Assembly: GCA_023213315.1 (NCBI GenBank)
Contig: JAKCPI010005294.1
Span: 244,878-308,877 of the forward strand
Length of the DNA: 64,000 nucleotides
Direction of reading: 5' to 3'
Origin: Euborellia annulipes
Lineage: Eukaryota; Arthropoda; Insecta; Dermaptera; Anisolabididae
A model generated the notes under the pieces. It made no database searches. It was not told where the DNA came from and saw only the letters and a program-made list of their open reading frames with translations. The position numbers and the translations under genes were made by a program. Of this stretch, positions 1-12,456 are shown in pieces. Positions within the stretch are counted from its first letter, which is position 1, and every line of letters starts with the position of its first letter.

Positions 1-63
1 TACAATTATATAGGCATAAGGATTTCTTGTCCCTCAAGGAATGAATGAATATGGGTATATGTA

Positions 64-178
64 AACCAAGGGCGGATTCAGAAAAAATAACATTAAATTT
101 CCAAGAAAAATATTTTTCTCAAATCTCGAGGGGGGTATAATTACCCCTTTACATCCCCCCACCCGATATTCTACAGTT
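64..178. repeat. hAT-like MITE fragment
   Basis: The stretch opens with GGGCGGATTCAG, resembles the inner part of the MITE at 25270..25540 (a G-run, then GGTATAATTACCCC, then a C-run), and stops without a matching second end or duplication. Bases 1..63 and 179..246 hold nothing I recognise. The assignment rests on similarity within this window only. Confidence 0.35.
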
Positions 179-246
179 CTTTGGCTTTCTAAAAAGCATT
201 TGCTTGTGAAAATCTGTTGATTATTTACGAAATTATTAACAAAATA

Positions 247-350
247 CAGTGGAACCTCGCTTAACGACCATAATTCGTTCCAGAATCATACGATGAATTC
301 TGTTGAACAGAGCCACGATTTCTGATTATGTTTTTTATAAAAGATTTTTA
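247..350 (+). mobile_element. pogo/Tigger-like transposon left end
   Basis: Preceded by TA, the end CAGTGGAACCTCGCTTAACG matches the general form of pogo/Tigger terminal repeats (CAGT, two to four bases, then CTCG). The matching right end is not found. The fold-back element at 353 lies immediately downstream and may have split it. No transposase is visible, so this is a terminus only. Confidence 0.4.
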
Positions 351-352
351 TA

Positions 353-2498
353 CAGGGTTATTTGCAATTCGATGTGTTCCAGCCAGGATGAGATAGAAGG
401 GCAAAAATGCTACAAATTTAACCCCCTCAATCAGTAGCGTAGCCAGGTTTTGTGGGGGGGGGGAAAAATATTTTTATCTCCTCCCCTCCACCCTCAAACT
501 AGAAGAGATGTTGTTTAGAATATATATAATAATAATAAAAAAAAAAAAAAAAAAAAATTAATTTTATTATAAAAAAAATAATAAAAAAATAAAATATTTA
601 AAAATAATTAGTATTTTTTATATATTTTATTATTTTTTTGTTTTTTTTTAGATTATATAAGATTTAAAAAAATATTTATTTAAAAAAAAAAAAAAAAAAA
701 AAAAAAATAGATGTGTATTTTTTTTTTTGGGTATGGTGTTGGGGGAGGTGTTGGGGGGGGGCCGCCCCCCCGCCCCCCCCCCCCTCAATGTATGGCCGAA
801 AGTTAGTAGTTTGTGAGATATTCAAGAAAAATCATTTTTTTAGAAATATCCCATTTTTGACGCTAACGACGAGTTAAAAAAAAATGGTTGATTCAATGTT
901 AGCTATGAATTTTTTTATTAGTAAGTGAGTTAGTAATAACTCTTAATAAGTAATAAAATATTCCAAATCATTGAGAATTTGATTACTACGGCCAAAAACA
1001 AATTTGAATTTATTTAATTATTTTACGTTAATTTTTATTTCGAGTCATCCAGTCAAAAAAATTCTATGACACCAAATGTACAAACTACTAAAAAAACTTG
1101 CTCGTTTCATTAGCTATCCAAAAAGGTACAATAGTTAATATTTTTGACGTGACAACGTCTTATAAATCATGTGTCTATAGTGGCAGGTTAGGGGGACATG
1201 GACGAAAAAGTTTATCGGCTTGAATAACTCCTGTCTTAAGAGGTATAATTATGAGAAATATACGGTTAGAAAGAATGAGTTTTCAGCTAAAGATTTCACC
1301 ATTTATTTTTTTCCTATCATTTTATTTTACCGCGCTGCGGTAAATTCTAATTCGAAAATTTAAACCCCTGTAGATTCCGAATGGCTAATCAGATCAGACT
1401 AAATGGATGTCATTTGGTGCAGAAAGAAAATCTCTAATAGAAAAAATAAAAAAATCCCAAGTAATTAACTCCAAAGTTAGTTTTTTTTCTCGAAAAACCT
1501 CATTTTTTAGGCAAAAAATATCAAAAAATAGCCCTAATTGTGCAACGCATAGCTACTTGACCATAAAAGCTACATTAAATCTAAATATAGTTTTAAAAAG
1601 AGTGGTTCAATACCCCCCCCCGAGACTTTTTTCTTTTTTTTGATATGACGTCATTTTACCGCATGAGAGCAATCGGCGGTATATTGTTACAATGAAAATG
1701 TTTGAACATGTTTATTAATGGGAACAAAGTACTAGTAAAAAAAAAAAAAAAACAATACTTTCTCTCTTTCTACTTCAAAATAGGTAAGAGAAAAAATTTT
1801 TTTTGAAGTCAAGCAAAAAACGTTGTCACGTTAAAAAGCCACCGGCTGTGTAGAAGACACAGCCAACACCAAATTTTTATGAGAGAACCACAATCAAAAC
1901 TCATTGTAACCTGTCTTAGGTAGGATGTATCCAATACAAAAATCGAATAAATTTGGAAATTTGAAATAAAAGAAGTAAATTGATTAAGTAATATGTTTAT
2001 TTTTTTCAGGTTCACTTCACTTTGTCATGCAGAAAACATTGTTTTTAATAGTGTTATAAACACAAAATATTAACTATTGTACCTTTTTGGATAGCTAATG
2101 AAACGAGCAAGTTTTTTTAGTAGTTTGTACATTTGGTGTCATAGAATTTTTTTGACTGGATGACTCGAAATAAAACTGAACGTAAAATAATTAAATAAAT
2201 TCAAATTTGTTTTTGGCCGTAGTAATCAAATTCTCAATGATTTGGAATATTTTATTACTTATTAAGAGTTATTACTAACTCACTTACTAATAAAAAAATT
2301 CATAGCTAACATTGAATCAACCATTTTTTTTTTAACTCGTCGTTAGCGTCAAAAATGGGATATTTCTAAAAAAATGATTTTTCTTGAATATCTCACTAAC
2401 TATTAACTTTCGGCCATACATTGAGGGGGTTAAATTTGTAGCATTTTTGCCCTTCTATCCCATCCTGGCTGGAACACATCCAATTGCAAATAACCCTG
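353..2498. mobile_element. TA-flanked fold-back element, copy 1
   Basis: The left end reads CAGGGTTATTTGCAATT and the right end is its reverse complement. TA lies on both sides (351..352 and 2499..2500). The left arm (353 to about 1137, interrupted by an insertion at 432) and the right arm (about 2062..2498) are long inverted copies of each other, and the middle is unpaired. TA duplication with CAGGG ends fits a Tc1/mariner-type non-autonomous element, but no transposase is present. The reading frame at 1809..2015 recurs in copy 2 simply because the DNA is repeated. I treat neither as a gene. Confidence 0.75.
432..781. mobile_element. hAT-like insertion in the fold-back element
   Basis: Copy 2 at 13668 shows the uninterrupted sequence. 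Here the eight bases CCCTCAAT occur at 424..431 and again at 782..789 around an insert that starts CAGTAGCGTAGCCAGG. An 8-bp duplication with that start is typical of hAT elements. The insert is filled with A, T and G/C runs, and its right end has decayed into a C-run with no terminal repeat. It is non-coding. Confidence 0.6.
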
Positions 2499-2620
2499 TA
2501 TAAAAATTATAATTAAAAATGTTTTTCAGGGGATATATGATTAAGTCAAGCGACGGTCTAACGCTTCTATTAATTAAGGTAATCGCTGAAAACAATGTTC
2601 AAATAATTCAATTAAATTTT

Positions 2621-2868
2621 GAATTTTTCTTGGGGGGAGGGGGCAAATTTTTTTTCTTAAATTTTACTTACAAATAGGTATTCAAATTTGGCCAAAATAT
2701 ATCTAATTTAATTATTCAATAATTGTTTAATTTTGTACAGTTTATATACTCGTAGATATATTTTGGACTATTTTATTTAGAATAATATAGAGTTTTATAA
2801 AAATCAGAGCTCTTGGGGGAGGGCAAATTCCTCCCCCCCCTTGCCCCCCCCCCCAAATGACGCCACTG
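2621..2868. repeat. Repeat C copy 1 (hAT-like right end)
   Basis: About 250 bp are shared with 10817..11055, from TTTTTCTTGGGG through ATACTCGTAGATATATTTTG to a C-run and CAAATGACGCCACTG. Reversed, that end is CAGTGGCGTCATTTGG, a common hAT-type terminus. The left end is missing in both copies, so both may be 3' fragments of one family. Confidence 0.55.
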
Positions 2869-3627
2869 AATAAATTAATAAAAAGAACAAAGTTATTATT
2901 TTATAATTTTATAAAAATATTAAAAGTTCGTTTATCTTTCCCGACCTAAAATTTTGTATCATTTTACGAAACGTCCTATACAAGTACTGTAGGTATATAC
3001 TCTTTTAACTCAATATATTTTTGTATTAAGTGACAATTGCGAGGGTGCGAAATAGGTCAATGGGAAGAGGGTTGTATCAAGTACAAACAGAGATATTTAC
3101 CCTCACTCTTTATTTAGCAACGCCCCTTGTGGCAATTCAGGATCGCAATCAAAAGCACCTTTTCTTAATTATTGTTCACAATGGGACGTCATCTTTCAGC
3201 TTGGATATCATTCACTAAGTTAATTTCAGGATTCAATTTCCCTTAAGTATTAATTAATGTTGCACATATAATAAATACTACGAGTGTTATTTACCTGCCC
3301 TACGATCACTACATGCACAACACTGGAGTGGTAAATCCTACCGTTCGGGGGCTATATAATATTAACCCGCTTTCGGTGGTCTTGGTTTTTACTCCCTCTC
3401 ACTGGTCTCAGTTATTTAAAAAAAAAAAATATTTGTTTTTCCCCATTTATTTACTAATTATATTTTTTTTTAAGAGGTCATATTGACATTCACAATGTTT
3501 ATATCAATAAATACAATGAATTTAATTAAACATTATTCTGTTTGTGGTGTTCCTTAATAAATATGTTTAAAAGCAAGAATCAAACAAGTCACATTTGAAG
3601 GAGAGAAAAAGAGATTATTTAAATTAT
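2869..3627. other. AT-rich, no gene recognised
   Basis: The segment contains simple A/T runs and a less AT-rich patch at 3295..3400. A 62-codon frame at 3030..3218 has no recognisable motif or neighbours and I do not call it. Confidence 0.4.
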
Positions 3628-3945
3628 TATGGAAGTTTTTAATTATACCACATTTTGTATTAATTATTTATTAAAATTATAAATACTGTAGCTACACCAA
3701 TTCGACTACTTGTTCTGCAGTCGTTTTCAAGTACTGTGCGCTTGCTCAGATTCAAGTGAACTAACCTGCAAGGGGCAACACGTGAAGTTAGCAGCATTTT
3801 GTATGCAATGAAGTTAACAACATATTCAGAAAGTAGTCGAAAGGATGTACAGTCTTTATATTTTTAATAAATATTAATACAAAATGTGGTCTATAATTAA
3901 AAATTCCCATAATAATAAGTTAATAATACAAACCTTAAAAGCTAA
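3628..3945. repeat. Repeat B, inverted double form
   Basis: Two oppositely oriented copies of repeat B face each other: the left half carries ACATTTTGTATTAATT and the right half its complement ending CCCATAATAATAA. The centre contains CTGCAGTCGTTTTCAAG. Single copies occur at 16700..16869 and 29131..29290, and another double form at 57224..57494. Confidence 0.6.
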
Positions 3946-4796
3946 GTTTTTATTTAAAAAGTCAGATTTGTAATTTAAAAAGTAAAAATATTATTTGCAC
4001 TTTGAAACTTAACTTCTCTCTCTCTCTCTTTGACAAATTGATTACATACCGTCTGTTAATTTGGTAGTTCAAATGGGCTAATGGGCATTTGCAGAAAGAT
4101 TCCCAAGAGAATGTTATGGGTTCGGTACCAAAGTTCTCGTAACTTGATACCACTATGAATAGTTATTGACCCAAGTAGTTTGGACAGTAGTTAGAGTAAT
4201 TGTAAAGCCCGGGGGCATATTTGATATCCTCTAGTGTCTAATGTAAATAATAGATAATCATCAACAGGAAACAGTAATTGCGCCGATGAAAATCAAGACA
4301 GCCTAATGAAAAAAGTTCAACTACAATTATTGTATAATCTCCATTCCATTTGAGTAACACAGTGTGAACAAAATTACCTAACAGGTTAATTTATCAGTTT
4401 AATTCTCGAATTTTTATACAATTTGGAAAGAGAGAATAAGTTTTTTTAAGCCTTATTCGTAGAAATAATTTTAAAGAAGTTTACAGATGTATTTTTTTAG
4501 ATTAATATTTAAATATCAGATCTCAGAAGTAGGTGGGGGGGGAGGGGGTCTGAATCCTCCACTGGCCGAGTTCGAGAGGGACATCTGCCACTTGTACTCC
4601 CCCTTTGATTATTATTTTTCATGTTTATTCATCCGTTAAACCACTTCAAAACGTAAAACTCTGTTCAGGCTGACAAATTTTTAATTATTTTAAATTATCA
4701 ATTGGTTTCCATTTCCATTTATATTTTCACGATGGTGACTATGTGAATGAGAATATAGAGAGCATAACTCAGGATCTTATGGTGAAAAATTTATTG
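3946..4796. other. No gene; hAT-like end near 4550
   Basis: The segment is AT-rich, with a (CT)n run at 4015..4031. A G-run followed by CTGAATCCTCCACTGG (about 4549..4564) looks like a hAT-type right end, the complement of CCAGTGGAGGATTCAG, but no left partner is evident. Confidence 0.35.
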
Positions 4797-4885
4797 ATGC
4801 CTCCGCTTGGGTAGTGAAATAGTAAATCCACCCCAGTGAAATTCTAATGAAGGTCCTGGTTCGACTCCAGGGGGTGTAATTTTTG
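4797..4885 (+). repeat. tRNA-derived SINE-like fragment
   Basis: A good B box, GGTTCGACTCC (4858..4868), follows a weak A-box-like stretch (TTGGGTAGTGAAA, about 4807..4819) at tRNA-like spacing. A full cloverleaf does not form, so a SINE head or tRNA pseudogene is more likely than a working tRNA. Confidence 0.4.
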
Positions 4886-6503
4886 CCTAATCAAACGCAA
4901 CCTCATCTTGCAAATTTGTATCTTAAACGATATTTTATTTATTTATCTATGAGGGAAAAGAGGTTAATAAAAATATCTTAGATAATAATTTTTAATCGGT
5001 TTTCATTTAAATATTTTTTGAAGATACTATTAAAAAAAAAAATTAAAATTAATCGAATGAATAAATTATACATGTTATTTGATTATTAATATTTTTTATA
5101 TTTTTTAACTGGAACAAAAAATTATGAAACTTAATCAGTTGAATATCGTACCTGTGCTGAATTCATAAAAAGATAATTATTAAAAAAATGAGGTTTTTTT
5201 ATAGTTAAAAAAATAAATAAATTGATCTAAATAGGGCAATTATATCTCTCAAGTAAAGAATATACATAGCAGTCAAGATGACATCATAGTCAAGGAATCT
5301 GAGAGCGATAACCTAGAGACTGGAGTTCAAAGCCTGTTTATGCCCAATGGAACAAAATCACATTAAATCTCTTTCCCAAGCAGAAGTGAAGGTCAGGTAT
5401 ATTACTGCCAATTCGTTCAGCTTACCTACAATAATGTATAGAATATTTATTTAATAATTAAAAATTGATTTCGGATAAAATCAAACAAATTATTTAAGGG
5501 CAATTCAAATAAATTTATGTATAATATTTATAGAATTCTAAATATTTCATATACTAATTTGTACCTAATCGTATAATGGATAAAAAAAGTCCGTAGATAA
5601 AAACTCAATCCTCTCAGTTAATTAATGATAGATTTTCAGGTCAAATTAGTGAGTCAGAAACGACTGCCCAGTTGCACCACCCGAGTTAAGCCTTGTTTAC
5701 CGCTAAGTAACAATTAACTCTCCAAATTTCGTTGCACCGCTTGCAAAGCCAAGCTTAAATGGCTAAATCGTAATTTAAATCCAAGCCATTGAAATTAGTG
5801 ACTTAACGCATTACTTAGCCTTAAAAACAATTATTGGTTAAATACCAGGTAAATGACAGACAGCTATTTCAGATTATATTGATAATATAATATTAATTAT
5901 CTAATAATAAAACATTTTTTTATTCGATTTAGATTTTTTTATAAAAAACATGAAGAATATCAACTTAATTTTCCAAGATGATCTAAATATCAATAAATAA
6001 AAGATTTTGCAATTTTTTGGAAATAATTATATAAAATATGTAATATAAAATATTTTGGATATTATATATATATACATGTATATACCCCGTATATATATAT
6101 TTTTTTATTTTTGGCCAAGATATGCAGTTGAACTTGAATGTCTCTCGCAAGAAAATATAAACTATATACTGACAGTAAATATTTTCATTTATGTGTAGCT
6201 TTTTTTGCTTTATATATGGAACCTCAAATTTTGAAACTCAGCGGCAATAATTAAGACTTTTGACTCGAGCACTGAACCAAATTTTATTCGAATGAAATTT
6301 GTTCAAAAAAAAAAAAAATAAATAAGTTTGTGTTTAAAAAGTAAAAGATTCAACATAGACATACAGAAATTATTATTAATCTCTGAAATATTTTATTTTT
6401 TTCAAAAACCTAATTAATAAAAAAACATTGGCAGCTTCATTGGCTATTTTTTATTTCAAGTTTTAATATCGCACACAAGTTTGAAGCATTCCTTTTTTTT
6501 GAA
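4886..6503. other. AT-rich, no gene recognised
   Basis: The segment is mostly A/T-rich. Two nearby copies of GTTGCACC followed by a purine (about 5674 and 5733) sit in a slightly more complex patch at 5650..5830 that could be an old repeat. No splice-bounded coding block stands out. Confidence 0.4.
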
Positions 6504-6800
6504 ATGTTCAGGGGGAGAGAGGAACCGTTTCGCTCCTCAATCTCAAGCATATATATTAAAAACAATACATTTCTCAGATCTAATATCGAGGAGGCCCTTC
6601 GGACTTCAAAAACGTCGCCTTTTGTCCTACTCGCTGACAAAATAATCAAGATAAAAGAATTTAAGTTATTACATATTATAAGCTCCCTAAGGGTAGTAGA
6701 GATGTTCAAGGCTGTTCTCTTTACCGAGGGGCCCCCTCTTTCTCTCTCTCCTACTGCTCTAAATTTCATTCGGGTTCACCAAGATCTTTTGCACAATTAG
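6504..6800. other. Repeat-poor patch open on both strands
   Basis: Frames of 98 codons (+, 6504..6800) and 110 codons (-, 6437..6769) overlap here because the patch is less AT-rich. Neither protein shows a domain, signal or repeat that I recognise, and no splice or codon evidence favours one. It could be a fragment of a gene or a non-coding conserved patch. Confidence 0.25.
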
Positions 6801-7876
6801 TGCCTCCTCAGGGCTATATAATTTTCCATCAAAATAAGATGATGATAAATCATTCGGGTGACATGTTCTCTTTCGTTTATGATTTTAAGTCCGGAAAGCC
6901 CGCGGCTATTTTTTATGAAAACAAAAAAAAATAATAAAAAATAAAATTTGGATAATTTTAGTAAATTCGAAGGAATTTTGGTCAGAAGGAAATCAAGTGT
7001 GGGGTTGATTTTACCTGTCAATTGAGTGATTTACAACAAATGGAAATATAAATTAGCTCGCCGTCATTTGAACGTTTTGCCAAATATTATTTGCAACAGT
7101 TGACAAATCTGCGGCCCTCCAAGTCCGTTTAACATTAAATATCAATAAAATGCGGTTGATCAAACAATTTATATTATTCATCTAATCGGAAGGGCAAATA
7201 TGTCATATTTGGACTAGGGGGAGTGAATTGGTGAGTGTCGTTCACATAATTTTCAATATTTGAAGGGCATTTATGCAGAATAAATGAGCAAGGGAGGGCG
7301 GGCGGCCGGAGGGGGACTATTGACCACTTAACGAGTCGTTAAGTTAAACTCTGGAATTCTTCTTAAATTAATCTCAGCGATGGATCGGATCAACATTTTT
7401 AAAGATAAATCGCGATGGGAGGAGGGGAGGTAGGGAGTGATATTTAATAATCTAACTAAAATCTATATATTTCCTTAAGAAATATTTTTATAACAATATA
7501 AAATGGATGAAAATATTTTTATAGATTTGCTTGCTATAGATATAGAGCGTTGAATTTCTCACCCCCTTTCTCTCACTCTCTTTCTTAGGCCCTAAAAAAT
7601 AAACTAAATGCCATCTTTTATTATATAATAAACTAGAAAGGTGAAATAAAAATATGATTCTAACGCTGAGTTTACCAATTTGTTCATCGCTTTCTTTTCA
7701 ACATCACCCCAGTGAAAAATTGAAAAAAAAAATTTTCGTTTGGACCGAAAGTGGTGTAGGTTTTACGTGAAACATATTTACAAGTAAAATTAATTAATAT
7801 ATGTGAGGTTTCACTAATTTATAAATGAATTATGTATTATTCTCTCTAGTTCACGAGAGACTTAATTATCACACTA
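6801..7876. other. Intergenic or intronic, no gene recognised
   Basis: Mostly low-copy sequence, with a G-rich patch at 7265..7315 and ACTTAACGAGTCGTTAAGT, a short perfect palindrome, at about 7326..7344. The frame at 6797..7021 has no recognisable features. Confidence 0.35.
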
Positions 7877-8075
7877 ATATAAAAAGCGCTAGCCACTGAC
7901 TTCCCTTTTATGTACCTGTTTGTCACTCTCTCTCGATGAGCTTGAGCAGAGACAGAGGACGTAGAGTCAGCGAGGGAAATTTGAAAATTTCCAAACAAGC
8001 CGCAAGAATAAATTTGATTCATTTGCTCGCCAAAGGCGAGCAAAGGGGTCCTAGGGGCGTAGGCGGGCTTTACCA
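7877..8075. repeat. Repeat E copy 1
   Basis: The sequence shares with 31119..31300 the blocks AAGCGCTAGC, CACTCTCTCTCG, GAGGGAAATTT, CAAGAATAAATTTGAT and a CTCG(C/T)C-AAGGCGA segment. It ends with CGTAGGCGGGC in this copy. The start (TATAAAAAGCGCTAGC) and lack of terminal repeats could suit a rolling-circle or retro-type element, but I cannot classify it. Confidence 0.5.
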
Positions 8076-8467
8076 CTGGTATTATATATGATAATATTCA
8101 TACTTTGTTAATGGTTAAGAAGTCGATTTATTTATGTTTTTTAATTTGGAAAAGCAATTATTTGTAGTCTGCAATGAGCAAATGATCAGTGGACTGTACC
8201 CAAATCGTGATATCAGTGGCGCAATTAGGATTTTTTTATAAGAGGGGCCTTCTGTTTGACATTGAGCAGGATCTTTTGGACGTGTTATTACATTTAAAAC
8301 AAATGCAAATATTTTTTTTTAAAGAAAAGAGCATTTAATCATGTCCGGTAACAGCTCAGGGTCACTATCCCAATACAATGGCGTAGCAAGGAGGAGGAAA
8401 AGGGAGCGAGCGTTCGGGAGTATTTGAATTGACTTGATAATGTTGTTTAAACAGATACATTTTTTTT
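8076..8467. other. Two isolated hAT-like termini
   Basis: CAGTGGCGCAATTAGG begins near 8213 and AATGGCGTAGCAAGG near 8379. Both resemble hAT-type left ends, without matching right ends or 8-bp duplications nearby. No gene is seen. Confidence 0.35.
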
Positions 8468-8880
8468 ACTTTCTCTAACATATATATGTGTTAATATTCA
8501 TATAGAGAGAAATTATTGGATTCATGTCAAAAATTAGTTGTCGAGATTTTGATGGAATTATACGTTTTGAAGCCCCTGAGCCCAAAAAATGAGTCCCACA
8601 AAATGGCCTGTATGTCTCAATCAGTAAAATTTAAAATATCTCAAGAAAGAAAAGAGCAAGAGGGTTAAAATTTGATATACCATGGTATATAAGTTAAAGA
8701 TAGGAGAAATATTTTCCATGCTAACAAAATATAAATATTTTTCCATGATAATAAATTTTACATCTTGAATTCTAATGTACCGTACTAATGTTAACTAAAT
8801 ATATGCTGACACAAAAAATATGGTGGGACAATCACAACAGAACTTTCAATTAGGTGTGCTGTGCGACCAGTCACACCAGA
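8468..8880 (+). mobile_element. Twin-hairpin element, diverged short copy
   Basis: It starts with the ACTTTCTC hairpin after seven T, continues with TTGTCGAGATTTTGATGG and CCCCTGAGCCC, and ends in a decayed form of the large hairpin (GTCACACCAGA). The GT run is reduced to GTATGTCTC. At about 410 bp it is an internally deleted or old copy of the family described at 14871..15909. Confidence 0.65.
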
Positions 8881-10024
8881 CTTTTAAGTGTATTTTTTTT
8901 ACAAAGAAAGATTTATTTATGTTTTCTCTTTTCTAAATAATAAGCAAATTAAAGTAAAGGATAGAGAGAAAAAGGTAAGCCGATGGAAATATTTCTCCGT
9001 AATTAAATAGAGGTGGATTGGTTCTCGAAGAGCTGGAACCTGGTACCATTGTTCCCCGATTGGGATTCCACGCTAATCTGCGGCTGGAATCGGGCCCCAC
9101 CTAGGCATTAATGTATAATAAACCTCACAGATATAATTACGACCAGGCCTCATGTCCTAACCTGATGGAAATGTTTGTTGAGCGTTTTAGCTGTGCTTGT
9201 TGTTGTTGTTGTTGTTGTTGTTGTAGCAAATTAGCCAACTGGGGTTGTCTTTTTTTTCACAATTCCTAACATGGCTGCCTGCCTGCCTTCTCTGTTCAGA
9301 ATTAAATTTATTTCTAATGGACGTTTTTCTATTCGAGGAAACATCGCCAAGATTTAATCATTGTTTCGTTTTTTTTTCTCGTCTTCAACGTTCATGACAA
9401 GATCAAAGATTATTTTTTTTTCATTCGATCGAAATATCTTTTAGCTCTTAGGCCAGCTTAGAAAAAGAAAGGGAATAGGAGCGGGGAATAATTTTTTTTT
9501 AACTTATACCTACCTAATTATATGTGGAAAAGACCCCGCCAATCGGTGTCGAATAATTTAAGAGCTCATTTTGATGCACATAGGTTACTGATAATCAAGG
9601 GGATCCTCTCAATTCGAGATCATTTTGATATTTTATTAAGTTAATTTAAAACAGTTATGGCGTTTCTAAAAAAAAAAAATTGTTGTCGATCTAATTTTAT
9701 TAGAATATACTTCTATGTTCAACAATAAATTAATAATTATTTTTTTTTTTACTAATGGCTTTTATAAAAATAATTTGACATATTTTTAAGGCTATTATGG
9801 CCAAATAGAATTGTTTTCCGAGGCCAATTTTAAATGTTGAAAAAAAGGCTATTTGAATTTATAAATTTTTGTTCAATAAGTGCCATAGGGAACCATATTG
9901 ATGATCCGTTTAAGATTTTTTCAGCATCTTATTTGAAGTGAAATAAAATTTCGTCGGTTCGAACTAGCTAAAGAGGCGCAAACTGTCCACCATCTCAGAA
10001 TCAGAATTTGCTTCTGAATATATT
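8881..10024. other. Low-copy region with complex island 9003..9115
   Basis: The island holds GGAACCTGGTACCATTGTTCC and nearby low-AT sequence that matches none of the repeats in the window. The forward frame through it is open for about 32 codons only. Regulatory DNA or a gene remnant are both possible. The rest is AT-rich. Confidence 0.3.
9197..9224. repeat. (TTG)n microsatellite
   Basis: About nine TTG units lie directly after a repeat-poor patch. No reading frame of note spans it. Confidence 0.9.
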
Positions 10025-10738
10025 ACTTTCTCTTACCCTATTTATGAAATATATAGAGAGAAAGTATTGAGATCATGTCAAAAATTCGATGTCGAGATTT
10101 TGATGGATATACATGTTTTGAGGTCCCCTGAGTCCAAAAAAGTGGGTCCCGCAAATTGGTCTGTGTGTGTGTGTGTGTTTGGACATTTTTTTGACCATGG
10201 TAACAGAATTTAAATCTTTTTCTTTTTAGATTAAAATTCATATAAATCAATTAATATTTAGATGCCCTTTTAAAAAGTATATCAGTAATATTTTGTGAAA
10301 ATTGTTTGAAGGACTCTTGGCTGATGTAATTCAGTTTTTTTTATTTTTATTAATTTGATGAATATAATAAAAATATTTTTTGCTCGATTTAATTGTTTCT
10401 GAGAATAATGGGTGACGTCATACATTAATTGTTTGTCCTGTTTTAATTTTAAGCCGACGGATGGACAGAAAGTCAGCTTCTTTAAGTGACTCCCTTTGTC
10501 ACTTGCACTCATAATCTTTCCTCTCTTTCTATTTGAGTGAATAAATCCCAATGCACTAGTCCAATACATTTTATTTACTTTTTACTTATGAAATGCAAGT
10601 GGCCAAGTTTGAAACTAAGGTGCTATGGAAAACTAAATATATCTCCACACAAAAAATCTGGTGTGACTGGCGCAAAGCACACAACTTACTCTTACCCTTC
10701 GGTAAGAAAAAGTTGTGCACCGTGCTGTTCACACCAGA
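10025..10738 (+). mobile_element. Twin-hairpin element, subfamily 2
   Basis: Both end hairpins are present (10025..10070 and about 10655..10738), with a GT run at 10162..10179. The middle differs from the copy at 14871: after GATGTAATTCAG it carries a block (10330..10600) with TTTGCTCGATTTAATTG and GACGTCA that recurs reversed at 16885..17080. At least two internal structures therefore share the same ends. Confidence 0.8.
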
Positions 10739-10816
10739 TTTTTTTATAGTTATATTCAACTTTTTTACATAAACATTGGATGTAATTTTATTTAACAAAT
10801 TCAATGTAGTCAATTC

Positions 10817-11055
10817 ATATTTTTCTTGGGGGGGGGCAAACTTTTTTTCTTAAAACTTTCTTACAAATAGGTACTCAAATTTGGCCAAAAGATATTTAAT
10901 TTAATTGAATGTTTAATTCCATACAGTTTAATATACTCGTAGATATATTTTGAAATATTTTAAAAGAATAATATAAAATTTAAAAAAAATCAGAGCTCTT
11001 GGGGTGGGGGGAGCAAATGCTTTCCTCCCCCCCCCCTCCCCAAATGACGCCTCTG
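10817..11055. repeat. Repeat C copy 2
   Basis: Same order of blocks as 2621..2868, ending CAAATGACGCCTCTG. Divergence is moderate, mostly in G and C run lengths. Confidence 0.55.
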
Positions 11056-11678
11056 AACAAAATAAGTCATAATATTTTATATTAATACGTATTTAAAAAT
11101 TGGCAAGAATAAGTCTATTAAGATGTAAATAATATTGTGATCTTTTTCAAACAAGGCTCTACCTAGTTAATATTGTGAATGCTATGTAATCCTTTTAATA
11201 TTTTGTAAAATTTAAATGTAATAAAGCTTAAATCTATGGATGCAATAAATTTATAAATGACGACAACTCGGTTGATTCTTTGGTAAAATACTAAGTGTTT
11301 TTGTCACTGAAACTAGAAATAATTGTTTAACAAAGCAATATCAGCGATGGCTGAGGATTTAGTGGTATTTAGCTTATGAGCAAGAATATAATAAATATGG
11401 ACGCGTAATTAAATTGCATTAATACAAAAAGTTAGCGGGAGTTCGCCACTGGAAGCCGGCTGTCCTCCAATGCTATTTGCATAACCTGCAGGGGCTTTAA
11501 TAAATGGCACCCAGTGTAAATCATCACCGAGTCAACTTGCTGCCATGTTATGTGGATAATTACTTTGCGGGGAATTTTCTCGCATAAAAGTAGTCATTAT
11601 TATACAGCATATGTAGATATACATTTTATATAATGAATACGGCTCGAAGCGTTCATGAGAGAAAATATTCTCAAAAGA
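11056..11678. other. Low-copy region with island 11425..11560
   Basis: The island is clearly less AT-rich and contains the POU-type octamer ATTTGCAT (11475..11482) and TTTAATAAATGG just downstream. This is compatible with a cis-regulatory element. No coding frame of interest is seen. Confidence 0.3.
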
Positions 11679-11724
11679 AGCACAGTACACAACTTTCTCT
11701 TGCCAAAGGGCCAGGCACACCAGA
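11679..11724. repeat. Twin-hairpin large-hairpin remnant
   Basis: GCACAGTACACAACTTTCTCTTGCC followed by GGCACACCAGATTTTTT is one decayed large hairpin of the family, without the body of the element. Confidence 0.6.
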
Positions 11725-11807
11725 TTTTTTCATTTTTAGGGGTTGCAATATTTTGTAATTAAAAAAGTAATGTAATAATATCATAATTTAGTAGTAAGGC
11801 ATGAGTC

Positions 11808-11960
11808 AAGGCCGGATCCAGAGGAGTTTTTCGGCGGAGGGGGGGGGGGATGGGGTAATCTGGTGGGACTGGCCGCACAGCACAAGACTTCCTCTTACTT
11901 TCGGTAATTTAAAGTTGCATTATGTACTTGTTTACCAGAGTATCTATCAAGAGTACCTAT
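11808..11960. repeat. hAT-like MITE D, partial
   Basis: CAAGGCCGGATCCAGAGG, a G-run, then GGTAATCTGGTGGGACTGG and GGTAATTTAAAG match the start of the element at 25270..25540. The right half is missing. Confidence 0.5.
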
Positions 11961-12381
11961 CAAATAAAATTTTTATGTAGCCAATTAAATTGTAAAATTT
12001 TATAAATGGTATGGTTGCTTATGAGATGGCTTTTAGATTCACATTTTCAATTAATTGATCAGAACGAATTTTAATAAAAAATGTAGGCTAATTAACTAAT
12101 TAGATTATCTTTCTTAGAGTCTGTAAATTGAAATATAATAGAAAAGTAAAGCCAGTTATTATTTCTCTAAATTTCTCCAATATCAGTCAAAGTCAGAGAT
12201 ATCTATAAACTATTATTTAACTAAATGATTTATGGATTTGATCCGTCAAGTGAAGTAGCTGCTCATATTTTTTCTGTGACTTTTAATATATGTAAAATAG
12301 ATGGATTGCATCTAAAGATGCCTTCAGATAAGAATGAATAAATGAAAGACTAACTAACAATTACAATAATATAATAAACAA
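11961..12381. other. AT-rich, no gene recognised
   Basis: No repeat of the window, tRNA-like motif or coding block is visible here. Confidence 0.4.
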
Positions 12382-12456
12382 AATCTCGTCATCGAATTTT
12401 TGACATGAATCGAATACTTTCTCTCTATATATTTCATATATAAGGTAAGAGAAAGT
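12382..12456 (-). repeat. Twin-hairpin element, end fragment
   Basis: The block around TCGAATTTTTGACATGAATC, the small hairpin and GGTAAGAGAAAGT followed by five A are present. Only the small-hairpin end survives. Confidence 0.7.

Noticed and set aside
6437..6800. Overlapping 110- and 98-codon frames as genes
   Set aside because: They shadow each other in a less AT-rich patch, and neither has motifs, splice sites or context.
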